Numbered from the stretch's first letter, positions 33,621-44,599 are shown. The stretch: DNA of 64,000 bases from Marsupella aquatica (GCA_973895155.1 OZ316899.1:14694001-14758000); one strand, 5' to 3'. The notes: generated from the letters alone by a model not told the origin. Program-made: numbers and translations.

Positions 33621-33715
33621 TTTCCTTGTTTTGTCACTATACTAAGGTGTTCCTAGGGTGCCTTCCTGCTTTACCCACTTAACCGGCCGAGTGATTCCTG
33701 TCTAGGCATCACATA

Positions 33716-33727
33716 GCTCCCCACTTA
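33716..33727 (-). other. Polypurine tract next to the 3' LTR
   Basis: Minus strand TAAGTGGGGAGC followed by TA and the LTR. It is in the expected place to prime plus-strand DNA synthesis. The same 12-mer recurs at 36960-36971. Confidence 0.8.
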
Positions 33728-34685
33728 ATTGTGAAGCGTCCTCGCGAACAACTTCATCTTCGTCCATATAGTATTTCTTGAGGCGGTCATAATGGATGCG
33801 AACTGGATATACCTCTCCCGTAATGTTGGCCAATTGTACGGAGCCATTGGGGAACATCATGGTTACTCTAAAGGGTCCTAACCAGCGAGTGTAAAGCTTT
33901 CCTGGAAACCTACTATACCTACTGTCATAAAGTAGCACAAGATCACCGGTATGAATACTAACTACTTTTAACCTTTTATCATACTGCTGCTTCATGATAT
34001 TCTGTCTATATTCTACTCTCTCGGCTGAAATCATTCTCGCTTCCTCTAAAGCTTCTAACCTATATTCTCGCTCCTTTAGGCTCTCCTCCGCTGAGGCTCT
34101 TTCCTCAATTGTAACTTGAAATGTCGGTATCTCAAGTTGCGTGGGTACCAGGGCTTCTTGTCCAAAGGTTAAGAAGAAGGGTGTATGACCGGTAGTGGAT
34201 TTATAGGCAAGATTGTAAGCAAAAACAGCAGCAAACAATTTATCATCCCAATCGAGTTTGTTCTGAGCTACTGTCTTGTTCAATATCTTTCCTATAATTC
34301 CGTTTGCTCGTTCTGTCAACCCGTTTGCCTTTGGATGGTAGGGAGTAGTAGGCCTATGTTTAACTAAATACTGCTCATTTAAACGACTAATTATATCATT
34401 CAAAAAATGGGTTCCTCTATCACTAACTAATTCTAGGGGTGCTCCATACCTGGTGAAGATCTGCTCATACATGAATCTAGCCGTAGTAATTGCATCATCC
34501 TTCGTTGTTGGTCTGGCCTCTACCCATTTAGTTGCATAATCCGTAGCCAGGATTATGTACTTGTTCCGTCGAGGGTGGGTCAGTGGTTTCAGAGGTCCAA
34601 TGTAATCAATACCCCACTTCTCGAATGGTGCCAGAGGTAGAATAGGGTGCAGTGGATGCCTGGTGGACGCCCTTGGTCCTCCCGC

Positions 34686-34688
34686 TCA
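34686..34688 (-). other. In-frame TGA within integrase
   Basis: Falls right after the zinc finger (CDPCQ, stop, AGGPRA). The frame before and after is uninterrupted, so one C-to-T change (CGA to TGA) would explain it. It makes this copy non-autonomous unless read through. Confidence 0.9.
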
Positions 34689-36874
34689 TTGACAAGGATC
34701 GCATTGTTTGATAAACTGATAGACATCTTTGTGCAAGGTGGGCCACCAGTAACCGGCATTTAATATCTTCTTAGACGTGGTTACTGGGGCAAAATGTCCT
34801 CCGGCCTCCTCTCCATGCATGGCCCGTAGGACTCGTTTTACCTCTCTCTTTTCCAAACATCTTTGAATCGTGCCGTTGATTCCATGCTTGTGCAGTATGC
34901 CTTTAATGCACTGATACTGTCTGACCTTCCGCACAAAGACTGCGGCTTGCTCTCGGCTTAATCCTGGCTGTAATCTGGAAGTGCTGAGAAATTGTAAAAT
35001 CTCAGGGTACCATGTACCAGCTATTTCCACAACGAATAGCTCCTCGTCGGGGAATCGATCATCGATGCAATCCGTGGCAGGTTTACCTGTGATCCTTGAA
35101 AAGAAGTTGGCATTGGCATGTAACTTTCCCGGCTTGATCCTCAGCTCATAGTCAAACTCCTGTAATAGCAAAATCCATCTTGCTACTCTGCCTGTAAGGT
35201 CCGGCTTATTGACTAGGTACTTCAAACTTTCATGATCAATATGAAAGATTACCTTGTACCCTAGTAAATAATGCCTAAACTTTTTACAAGAATAAATGAC
35301 TCCTAATGCTTCTCTTTCCGTGGTAGAGTAGTTCCGTTCGGCATCGGCAAGCTGACGGCTTGCGAAGTATATGGGATGGTCCCTTCCTTTCTCATCCAAC
35401 TGACTTAGTACTGAGCCAATACAGAAGCCCGAGACATCTACAAAAACATGAAAATCTTTGTTCCAGTCCGGTGCTATCATGACTGGGGCCTCTACTAACA
35501 TCTGCTTCAATTCTACCACCGCTGTGACTCGTTCGGGTGTGGGTTCGAAGTCTGCTCCTGCCTTGAGCATATTGGTTAATGGTAAAGCTAGCTTGGCAAA
35601 ATCCTTGATGAACCGGCGATAGTAACCAATGCATCCCAAGAAGGATCTTACATCCTTTATGTTCTTAGGTTGCATGATATCTAGCCATACTGCTAGCTTA
35701 CCTTTGTCAATCTCAATGCCCTTCCTTGATACCTTGTGACCTAGTAGCACCCCCTCGGTTACTGCAAAAAAACATTTATCTGGGTGTAACTTGAGACCCA
35801 CCTCTCTACATCTCATGAAGGTTTTTCTGAGGTATTTAGCATGTTTCGATGCCTTCCCGAATACTGCAAAGTCATCAATGAAGATTTCCATGAACTTTCT
35901 CAAGTAATCATGGAAAATGTTCACCATTAATCGTTGGAACATAGCTGGTGCGTTGCAGAGTCCAAACGGCATACGATTGAAGACATAGATCCCCCATTCC
36001 GTGATGAAGGCCGTCTTGATTTGGTCTTCCTGCCGAATCCGGATTTGGTTATAACCAGAGTATCCATCCATGAATGAATATAGTTCATGACTGGCTACCA
36101 TGTCTAGTACCATATCAGTAAACGGTAAAGGAAAATGGTCTTTTAATGTTGCTTCATTCAGCTTCCTGTAATCCTGACAAACCCGGATCTTGGGTTTACC
36201 ATCGGGTCCAGCTTTCTTGGGAACTATCACAATTGGAGACACCCAGTCTGAATGCAGGACTGGAGTGATGAATCCAGCTTCCACTAGTTTGTCGATTTCT
36301 GTTTTGACCAGCAGGGAATACTTCGGGTTCATCCTTCGAATTGGTTGTCGGAATGATTTGGCTCCCAGCATGAGATCAATTCGATGTTCCCCTAGTGTTG
36401 GATCTACTCCCTTTAGATCTTGGTGACTCCATGCAAACACATCCTGAAATTCAATCAATAAGTCACTAATCTCTTTCTCGAGCTCAGGTGCTAGATTTCT
36501 CCCTAAGTTCAGTTCTCTTCCCTCTCCTAAGTCGAGCTTCCGATATTGCCGTGCTTGGATCATATTAATCTGCTTCTTCAAATTCGGGTCCAGTTCGGCT
36601 TCCAGTCTCTCTAATCTCATACCTCCATAAACTGGGATTTCGGCTGGACTAGCCGAGTCGGTCCCTTCCTTGGTGTCCATAGATTGTCCCCTTACCGGTC
36701 TATTCGGTTTTGAATTAGTGGTCGGCTCCCCTTCCTGCCTTGGCTCTGGATCGTGTCTGTCCATCTCATCCACCTCTTGCTCCTGAGAGTTAGGCCGCTG
36801 TGCTCTCTCGGCTTCTAATAGGGCCTCAATTTGTTCTGCCCTCGTAATCGGCTTGTATGCCGATCCCTTGGTAT

Positions 36875-39865
36875 TTAATTCCTTGCCGATGATCGATGGC
36901 GTTGTGAACCCTGCCGGCTCTGCCACAACGCCTGCAGAAAATTCACTGTCCCTGCTACTGCTCCCCACTTAGCCGTTTCATCCAATTGGTCTACATCCTT
37001 TACTTCCTCCGGAATTGCAGCTAAAAAGGTGGATTCTATTGTAAAGCAGTCCTCGACCTCTGCGTCTTCTTCTTCCAAGTCACCTTCCATTGGTTCCTGC
37101 CATAATCCGCTGGGGGGTACCTCAGGTCCAAAGACACCTTCTTCGGTTAGGTTAGTGAGGCATTCTAACCAACGTACTTCATCGGCTGACTCCAGTCCAC
37201 TGTCGTACCCATCTACTTCCCTTATGCTTTTCCTACGGTCATCCTTAGTGTCCCAGGATACTGTGATAGAGGGGGTCCCGAAAGTGAACTGCTTTTTACC
37301 CCAATCTTCTATTACCTCGGCTAGATACAGCCATGGCCTACCAATCAATAGCCGGAATGACGTAGGGTTTACCGGCTTCATTACTACATAGTTAATGCTA
37401 AAGAAGATACCTCCTATCTCTGTCTTGATGCCGGTTAACACTCCCGTAGGAATGACCTGATATCCATTGGCCATGTTCAACACTCTTCCAGTCATCTCCG
37501 GTGTTAGACCCCACCCTTTTGCTGTTGAATCAATCATAATACATACCCCTGATCCTCCATCGATGGGTACCCGTAGTAATAATTCTCCTTGAATCATTAA
37601 TGGTAATGCTGGGGCTCCTTGATCTTCTTCTATCATTAGTACGTCGGATCTGGTTGCTACCTTGGGTAATCTCGGCTTGCCGAGAATAGCCTTCCTTAAT
37701 TGCTTCCGGAAGTACGGGCTATTTTTCAATAGTTGACCTACTGTTGCCGAGACTCTAGATTCTAGTACATCTTTAGCCAGGTCATAGGGAACAATCGGCT
37801 TCTCCTCTGGTGGTGTTTCCTTGGATTCGGCCAGTTTTGCCACGCTAGTCTCCACAGCTGTTGGGTCTTCCGAAGCAAACAATGCTTTTGCTCGTTTTAC
37901 ATCTTTGGCAATGGCTTCGGTATTCTCCAGGGTTTCTAATTCTCTTAGTTGTTCCTTAACACTAGCCGTAACAGAGGGGTAGAACAACTTAGGATGATCT
38001 CGATTGAAGTCGCTATCTTGTGAAGGATTGGGTTCACTGGTGGGCTCATGGCTTACCTGTATTGCCGGAGCCCTCCCTTCTCCTTCTGTTGATGTTGACG
38101 AAGAGTCGATCCTTTCCTCCGTAACCTTCCCTTTATTTTTGGCCAGCCCATCCCACCTTTCCTTCCTTCTGGTAGATCGAGTAGAGACCCGGTAGCAATC
38201 ATGATCTAAATCCTCCTCTGAGAAGGTTGATAGGGCTTCGGCCTCATCATCAGATGGTACGAACTCTGCCTCGGCATCCTCTTGCCATCCTAGTTCGATG
38301 TGGTTGATTTGAACTCCTCCGGGGGTAGTACCTGGCGGTAAGATCTTGATCGGCAAAAGCTTATGATTTGCGGCCAGGCCTGCCAACCAAGTAGGACATT
38401 GCCCTAGCATATGACCTTCCTGTCGGCATCCCATACATAGCTGAGCTGGTTGTCCATCACCCTGTTTGCGTGCATTCGGGCATTCTCTAGCAAAATGGCC
38501 AGGTTGACCACAATTATAGCACGCCGCAAATCTTTGCACATTCGGCCTAGGAGGTACTGACGGGTTCTGAATAATCCGAGGATACATCTCTCCTGGATTG
38601 TTCCTTAACCCTGACCACAGAGATGCAGGTCTGTTGGATAGGTCTCGTGCTCCAATCTCACTGATGCCGAAAACACTATCAGCGGCATCTCCTAAAAAGT
38701 ACTCTACTTCTCCCTGACATGGTCTGATCTCGGCCACATGCCGAACATGATTAGTATTAAGCTTAGGACACGCATCTTTATGGTGTCCGGTTTTATAACA
38801 TAAGGCACACCATACAGAGCTATCCTCCTGTACTACCTTCTTCTTTGGTTTTACCTCTGCAATGATAGCTTTAAGTTGCTCGGTAAGGGCTACGATGTTA
38901 TCTGGTGGCTTAGCCTCCATCTTGACTTTCGTCTTCCCTCTCCTTCTGCCCTTCCTTTTCCTAGTTTTTTCTTCTTCAGAACTAGAAGATGACTCACTCT
39001 TGCTACTCCCACTATTCGAGCTTGACTTATCACTTCTAGACTTCTTGGAATGTTTCTTCTTCTTATCTTTTTTCTTATGGGGTGATCCCTCCTCTGATGA
39101 GGAACTCTCAGACTTAAGCTGTTTCTTCCGGCTTGTGATATCTGCATTAATGTATAATTGAATATCCTTAATTGCTTCGGCTAAAGTCTCCGGGTTCTCC
39201 TTCCTAATTGCAAAACTCATCTTCTGTGGCAAAGCATTCACCAACCATTGAAGTTGCATACCTTCAGATGCATTGGTCTTTGTACGTCTTACCAGTTTCT
39301 GAAAGCGTTGCAAGAACTTCCTGAAGGATTTATTCTCCTTGAACCGAAGTTGTCCCAACTTCAGCACTGCTAGTTCTGAAGTTCCAATGGGTCGAAACTC
39401 CTTAACAAAGAGTGTTTTGAAGATATCCCAGATGGCTTGATCTTCCACATCTAATGCTCTGTACCAAGGCCTAGCCTCACCCTTGAACAGGCCGGGAAGA
39501 ATCTGCATCTTGATGGCCGATTCTCCATTTGCTGCAGCGGTTCCCTCGAAATCATCCAACCATTCGTCCGGATCCTCATCTCCTCTCCCATGAAATGCCT
39601 TGTAATGTATGCGCGACCGCTGGCTCAATCTGGTCCCTGACCTCTCGTCTGGCCGTGCCTCTGGTTCCCCCATGTCGGTTGTAGACTCACTTCTCCTTAC
39701 CGACTCTTCTTCTGGTATGTCTTCTTCGACGCCACTTCCAGTTTCGGAGCTACCAGCTCTTTCTGCCCCTCTCAGTCGCTGTGTATCATGCCACCCGGCG
39801 AGCTGCTGCAGTCGAGCTCTCTCCCGTTGAATCACTCTTTCTTCCCTCGGCGTAAGGTCAGTCAT
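36875..39865 (-). CDS. gag: Gag-protease polyprotein
   Basis: 996 codons from an ATG about 70 bp inside the 5' LTR boundary. Retrotransposon gag domain at about residues 95-235 (DEWLDDFEG, ARPWYRAL, FRKFLQRFQ). A Ser/Lys-rich low-complexity stretch follows. Three CCHC-like knuckles: CALCYKTGHHKDAC (about 351), CYNCGQPGHFAREC (about 447) and CMGCRQEGHMLGQC (about 475). An aspartic protease near 763 has the active site PIDGGSG (DGG rather than DTG/DSG, as in many Tat-type elements) and LLIGRPWL downstream. The frame is fully open. It assembles virus-like particles and processes the polyprotein in related elements. Pol follows in the -1 frame. Confidence 0.92.
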   Translation of the reverse strand: MTDLTPREERVIQRERARLQQLAGWHDTQRLRGAERAGSSETGSGVEEDIPEEESVRRSESTTDMGEPEARPDERSGTRLSQRSRIHYKAFHGRGDEDPDEWLDDFEGTAAANGESAIKMQILPGLFKGEARPWYRALDVEDQAIWDIFKTLFVKEFRPIGTSELAVLKLGQLRFKENKSFRKFLQRFQKLVRRTKTNASEGMQLQWLVNALPQKMSFAIRKENPETLAEAIKDIQLYINADITSRKKQLKSESSSSEEGSPHKKKDKKKKHSKKSRSDKSSSNSGSSKSESSSSSEEEKTRKRKGRRRGKTKVKMEAKPPDNIVALTEQLKAIIAEVKPKKKVVQEDSSVWCALCYKTGHHKDACPKLNTNHVRHVAEIRPCQGEVEYFLGDAADSVFGISEIGARDLSNRPASLWSGLRNNPGEMYPRIIQNPSVPPRPNVQRFAACYNCGQPGHFARECPNARKQGDGQPAQLCMGCRQEGHMLGQCPTWLAGLAANHKLLPIKILPPGTTPGGVQINHIELGWQEDAEAEFVPSDDEAEALSTFSEEDLDHDCYRVSTRSTRRKERWDGLAKNKGKVTEERIDSSSTSTEGEGRAPAIQVSHEPTSEPNPSQDSDFNRDHPKLFYPSVTASVKEQLRELETLENTEAIAKDVKRAKALFASEDPTAVETSVAKLAESKETPPEEKPIVPYDLAKDVLESRVSATVGQLLKNSPYFRKQLRKAILGKPRLPKVATRSDVLMIEEDQGAPALPLMIQGELLLRVPIDGGSGVCIMIDSTAKGWGLTPEMTGRVLNMANGYQVIPTGVLTGIKTEIGGIFFSINYVVMKPVNPTSFRLLIGRPWLYLAEVIEDWGKKQFTFGTPSITVSWDTKDDRRKSIREVDGYDSGLESADEVRWLECLTNLTEEGVFGPEVPPSGLWQEPMEGDLEEEDAEVEDCFTIESTFLAAIPEEVKDVDQLDETAKWGAVAGTVNFLQALWQSRQGSQRHRSSARN
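36960..36971 (-). other. Internal copy of the polypurine tract
   Basis: TAAGTGGGGAGC, identical to the 12-mer beside the 3' LTR, about 3.2 kb upstream in the gag-pol overlap. It codes for K-W-G in gag, and its TAA closes the pol frame upstream. Position and identity fit a central polypurine tract; chance or a shared coding constraint cannot be excluded. Confidence 0.5.
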
Positions 39866-39910
39866 TACCTACGCTTCCGTTCTAACTTCATATCTCACGG
39901 CTTAAGAAAT

Positions 39911-39930
39911 GCCCCCTCCATCTAGCGCCA
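39911..39930 (-). other. Primer-binding site, tRNA-Asn-like
   Basis: Four bases inside the 5' LTR, minus strand TGGCGCTAGATGGAGGGGGC. From memory, plant Tat-lineage elements use TGGCGCTAGAAGGAGGGG, complementary to the 3' end of tRNA-Asn; this differs at one or two positions. Confidence 0.75.
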
Positions 39931-40855
39931 AAAATGTGGTGCGTCCCATGGCTCCCTAAACCCAAGAAACCCCCCAGCTCAAGCCGATTCCCGCAGGTTT
40001 CGTGCTTGGCGAGGCCGTTTCCGCGGCTTAGCGGCATGGGACGCTGCTAACCTTCTACTACTACTATTAACATTTTACACACATATACTGGACAGATCCT
40101 TCATCGGGTCATGAGATACGTAGCCGGCCTAATATAGGTCTTCCCCTGTCTTCCCCTGTCTTCCCCTCCGTCTTGTTAGGTATGTTTGGATTCCGCCGCC
40201 GGAATGATCCCCAATAGGCTTGGTTAAGCCGCTAAGACCTCTCTCAGCTCGACACATCCAACTCTCACTCCCCTGCTTACTTTCCTTCCTTCTGTTGATG
40301 TGGGCACTCTTCACACAAGTTAATGCGACACACAAATAGCAAAATGACTCATTCTGACTGAGTCATACCATGCACTTGCCATACAAACAGTACATCTCAT
40401 ACACCAGTTCTGCGAACTAAGCCGTGAGGCCAACTCTATTCAGCTCTTAGGCATGAGGAAACATGAATATACACAAAGGTCACTGTATGACTAACCGAGA
40501 GCTTCTCGTACTACTTGATCCCAGCCCGGCTGGTGCAAACTAAAAACTTGCTAAAGAAGAGGCCCTGAGCTCCCCGCTGCCCAGGTACTTATCCTGGTAG
40601 TGGATCCGCCATTCTTTGCATCGTAAGCCTAATCTACCTGACAGTAATCTACTTGCCCGAATCTACCTATGTACAGCAAGGCAGGAGCACAAGTGTTGCT
40701 CCTACCAGTGGAACCGCAATCCCACTAAGCTAAGTGTCAGGGCCGCTCCTGGTTCTAATCCTAATCCTAAACGTGGAGATCCGCGCCCGCCCTGCCCACT
40801 CACGCCTCCTCCCTCCACGTCCGCCCTCCCTAAAAGGAACGACGCCCTTGCACCG

Positions 40856-43800
40856 TCACGACACCGGTGGTGGATCCTCAATGGACGCCCCCAACACTTC
40901 CCCCTCAGCCATTGCCGTTGGCCCGCCTACTGACAGATTACCTACCCTTGACCGAGTCAACTCTCCCTCGGCCTGACTGGGTCCACCTTCGGCTTCAGCC
41001 TCGACACCGGCCTCGGCAATACCCACGGCTTCGGCCTCAGCCACTCCCACGGCTTCGGCTTCAGCCACTCCCTCGGCTTCGGCCTCCCCTTCCCCTAGGG
41101 TAGTTGGATCCTTAGCCGTGACCCTGTCTGGGGTCGGTGCTGGGTCTACCTCCTTGATCACCACGGCCTGTGAAGTCGTATTACTCCTTGACCTTGAAGG
41201 TTTCCGCTTCTTCTTCGTTGGTGGCTCGGCATCTGGTCCCTTCCCCTTCCCACTTACTTCCGGCACTGGTGCAGGTGGCGCGGCCTGTCCTTTGGCAATT
41301 ACCACCCCTGGTAACTGGTTTGTCCCAACGGGAGATGGACCTGCTGCAGCTAAGCATTTAAATACTGCGGCTTGTTTCTTCAGCCGCTCAGTTTGGTTGT
41401 CGGCCCGCCGCTGTAGGTTCTCCATCTTCCTCGTGATTTCCTCCAACTCCTCTTGGGTTTCATCCAGGTCCTTACGTGCCCCCTCCAGCTCATTTTTGGC
41501 CTCCTCCTGGTCCCTGTGGGCTTCCTCCAATTCCTTCTTCAAGGTAGCCCTCTCCTCCTGGGTTGCTCTTAGCTCCTTGTCGAGCTCTGCAATGATGACA
41601 GACTCCATCTGATTCATCTTGGCGTAAGTCTGTTCGAGCATCTCGTCCTTCTCCCTTAGGTCGGCCTTGAAGCTGGCCGTCAGGGACGCAAGCTCCTGCT
41701 GCAGCGCCATAATCCCTTGATAGGATTTCCCTAACTCGGCCTCCTTCTGCTCAAGGGCTCCGCGGATTTTCTCGAGCTCCCCTTTCAACGCCCATTCCTT
41801 TCTTTGGGTCTCCGCCATGGCCCGGCTGTTGGCTGTTATGTGGGCCTCCTCTGTATTCTTCAGCTCTTGCTTCCACTTCTCCCTCTCTTTGATCGTGTCG
41901 GCCAACTCTTCCTGCGTCTGAGTCAGTTTATCCTTGATATTCTGATTATCAGCCTGCGCGGTGTCCAACTGCCCCTGCATGATGTTCAGCTCATGTCGTT
42001 TAATCCGCAATTCATCTTGGGCTTTCTTGGCCGCCCTTAGATCTTCAATCTCGGCTTCCATCCTCCTAAGCCGCCGAATGACCTCGTCCTTCTTGCTTCT
42101 CTCTAAAGCCACCGCTTCTTCTAATTGGTGCTTCTCCAACTGCTCCCTATGGAAAAAGGGTCCTACCTCCAACTCCTCTCCAAAGATGCCGAGCGCAAGT
42201 TCCCCACACATCTCACCATACTCCATGGCTCTATTCTTAGCGTAGGTGGAGTAAGTAGAAGTGATCGGCATCGCCCATCGTGGCCTCTGCTCCCAAGCCG
42301 TCCTGCGGATCTCTTCAATCGTGGCTAGAGGTTTGCTTCCTTTTTCGGCTAGCCGCCTGATGTCCTCCGGCCAATCTCCTCCTGGTAAATCCTTTTCCTT
42401 AGCCAGGGCGGCCTCCTCTTCCTGCTTGATTCGCTCCTAAAATTCCTGCACCGTCTGTTTTATGCCGTCGAAGCTCGGGGGGGCAACGTCTGGTGGGGGA
42501 GACTCAGGGCTACTCTGCTGGTTGGGGTCCCCTCGCACTACCCTTGGAAGTGTGGGGACAAACCGGCCACAGGTCCTTACTCCTGGAACGTGATGGTCCG
42601 ACCCATAGCCGGAATTATCATGGCTGCAGTCCTCCACTGCCTCCTCTACCTCTTGGACGTCCGGCTTCTCCCTCTCCTCTTCGTCGGTAGGAGCTTCAGG
42701 CAATTCTGCCTCAGATTCGGAGCTTGAGGTTCCCACGTACATTCGAACACCTGGCTTGGATTTTGGCCTGATTCTCTCCTTGTCTCCAGCAAAGGGGTTT
42801 TCTCTTGTGAGCCGGTGTAGGCCTACCTCTGTAGTAGTGTCCTGCATTGTTGCCGTTGCCGTTGTTGTTGCCGATGCCGATTTCTTTTCTTTCTCCAGTA
42901 GTTTCAGCAGACTCTGCATGCCTGGTTGCTGCATCGGCAAGTCCTCCTTCCTGGGCCTAAACACCTGCTCGATCGTAGGACTAACAGGTGGTTGAGGCTT
43001 CTCAGCCAACGGCCTCGGCGTTGGAGCTTCCTCGGGTGCCCTTACCTGCAGGGGAAGTACCGGGGCAAAAGTCTGACCTCTGGCATACCGGCACAACAGC
43101 GGCATGTGATAGCCAAGCCGCGACACGCTCCCCATGCCGATTACCTGCTGCTCCTCCTTTAAGATCTTCTTCAATTGGTTGAGGAGGTACCCGTTGTAGT
43201 CCCGGCTTGGGTCTGGCCTTTCTGCCAGATAGACCTGTGCCTTGCCGATCTCTGCCCTCGGCAAGTTACAATGCATGGTCACCCGCAAGAAGTCGATCAT
43301 CTCTCCTATGTGCGGGTTGGTGCAGGTGTTCCGGAAGAAGCCATTCTTCGTTGATGGCCCGGGGAACGACCGGAACTCCTTGTCAGGCAAGGTCTTCCTG
43401 GTATCAACTTTGGTCTTATTGCCTATCGGCAGGCCAAACACTTCGGCAATTACCTTGGGAGTAAGATAGAAATCCTTCCCATATATCCTCGTGCAATTGG
43501 TCTCGGGTTCCCATGACCCCACAAATTCTAATAGGTCTGACTCCGGTACCTCCGGCTTCAGCCATGGTAATCTTACAAAGGCCTCCAAGCCGGATCCGGC
43601 CATGAAGCCTTGGTACTTCTTGGTCTGCATGGCCGTAAAGCATGCATCCTCCTCCCGTGCAAAATGTAGTTGCACCTCCACCGGTAGGGTTGCCGCCCAG
43701 CCCTTCCAGGTGTCATCCCTGGTTGGAATGGCCTTGATGGGATCGACCTCCTCTTCTTCGGCTTCTCCCTGCCTCCTGCTTTGCTGCTCGGCTGGCTTCT

Positions 43801-44221
43801 TTGGTGCCGCCGATCTCGTTCTTTTTGCCGGGGTGGCTTCATCGTTGACGGCTCCCTTCCTCTTCATCTCTGCTGCCGTGGAGGTTTCTCCTAGCACCGT
43901 TGCCTGGGTCCACCTTTCCGTGCTACCCTTTAATTCCCAGTGTATGTCGTTGCAGTTCTTGATGGCCTCTCGGATGCCGACGACGCTGTCTTTGCAAAAC
44001 AGAAGATCGTCGAGTTGATTGGAAGTAGGCGTCCACAGGAACTCGTCCTTGATGAGTTCGCCTCCTAAGAAAGCCGTCTTCTGCAGCTCCCACAATCGAG
44101 CGAGCTCCTGCCGTTCTCTAGCTGCCCTTTCTGATTCCTCGTCCTCGTAAGTCTTGATGTACTCAGTTGCCCGTTCGAACAGGCATCCCCAGAAATGTGC
44201 CGCTTGATTGACGTTGCTCAT
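40856..44221 (-). pseudogene. LTR-encoded coiled-coil protein, 5' LTR copy with TAG
   Basis: Same gene as 29975-33340, starting at the ATG at 44221. A single TAG at 42437-42439 replaces a Gln codon (CAG in the 3' LTR) in the linker before the coiled coil, splitting it into about 594 and 527 codons. The rest of the frame is open. Since the LTRs were identical at insertion, this stop arose afterwards. Confidence 0.9.
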
Positions 44222-44493
44222 ACCCTCCTTAGGTTGATCGTCGGTATCTACTCTCTCCCCGAGTGCTTGCCTAAGCAACTGACAGTAGTTGGCCTCCCGT
44301 AGTCGTCTGCCTAGTTCGTGCTCGCAAATGAGCCACTATTTCCTGCAAGCGCTCCTTACCCCTCTCCTTTGCCGGTCCTTCTTCCCGTTGATCCTTCCTA
44401 GCCGCCGACGCTTAACGCGCCCTAACCCTAATCGGGTTTTCACCCTTAGCCTTACCTCCGGCCTCGGCCCGGGTTCCATGGTTGCCCCTAATT

Positions 44494-44501
44494 GTTTATA
44501 T
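44494..44501 (-). promoter_or_regulatory. TATA-like motif, 5' LTR
   Basis: Counterpart of 33613-33620. If used, transcription would start near the beginning of the LTR and the LTR gene would be the first frame on the genomic RNA, ahead of gag. Confidence 0.4.
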
Positions 44502-44594
44502 TTTCCTTGTTTTGTCACTATACTAAGGTGTTCCTAGGGTGCCTTCCTGCTTTACCCACTTAACCGGCCGAGTGATTCCTGTCTAGGCATCACA

Positions 44595-44599
44595 CCGAC
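44595..44599. repeat. Target site duplication CCGAC, right copy
   Basis: Matches 29049-29053. Confidence 0.93.

Larger units (their letters stand above)
29054..33713 (-). repeat. 3' LTR (4,660 bp) containing a 1,121-codon gene
   Basis: Matches 39935-44594 at a constant offset of 10,881 bp from end to end. The minus-strand start is TGTGATGCCTAG and the end is GACGCACCACA. The last codons of pol (C-D-A-stop) lie inside its first nucleotides. Most of its length is occupied by one open frame, which is intact in this copy. Confidence 0.95.
33702..36968 (-). pseudogene. pol: pol: RT, RNase H, integrase, with one in-frame stop
   Basis: One frame from just after a TAA (36969-36971) to a TAG at 33702-33704, broken only by TGA at 34686-34688. 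RT from about residue 260 (VCQDYRKLNE) with FIDD at about 360 in place of YxDD. RNase H from about 505 (FVDVSG, TEREAL, HIDHES); the last catalytic Asp block reads NANFFSR where ADxLSR is usual. Integrase: HHCC zinc finger (H-x4-H, CDPC), then D, D and E in WGIDYIGP, VSDRGTHF and NGLTERAN, and a GPF block (RWLGPFRV). It has no ATG of its own; its frame is -1 relative to gag, overlapping it by about 94 nt, so it is probably made as a Gag-Pol fusion. Its last codons lie within the 3' LTR. Confidence 0.9.
29054..44594 (-). mobile_element. Complete long-LTR Ty3/gypsy retrotransposon (Tat/Athila-like)
   Basis: A 15,541-bp element with two collinear 4,660-bp LTRs (TG...CA termini), a 6,221-bp internal region, a perfect 5-bp TSD (CCGAC), PBS, polypurine tract, gag-protease and pol. 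It reads on the minus strand, so 39935-44594 is the 5' LTR. The domain order protease-RT-RNase H-integrase is that of Ty3/gypsy. The RT blocks (FMDGYSGYNQI, FIDDFAVFG), the DGGS-type protease and the tRNA-Asn-like PBS suggest the Tat/Athila branch. By eye the LTRs differ at about sixteen positions with no net length change, so the insertion is recent. It sits in a dead copia element. Its oddity is that each LTR contains a gene. Confidence 0.95.
39935..44594 (-). repeat. 5' LTR (4,660 bp), gene broken by one stop
   Basis: Collinear with 29054-33713. The differences I found by eye (for example 29596/40477 and the CAG/TAG at 42437-42439) are all transitions. It ends in CACA directly before the CCGAC duplication. 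Confidence 0.95.
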
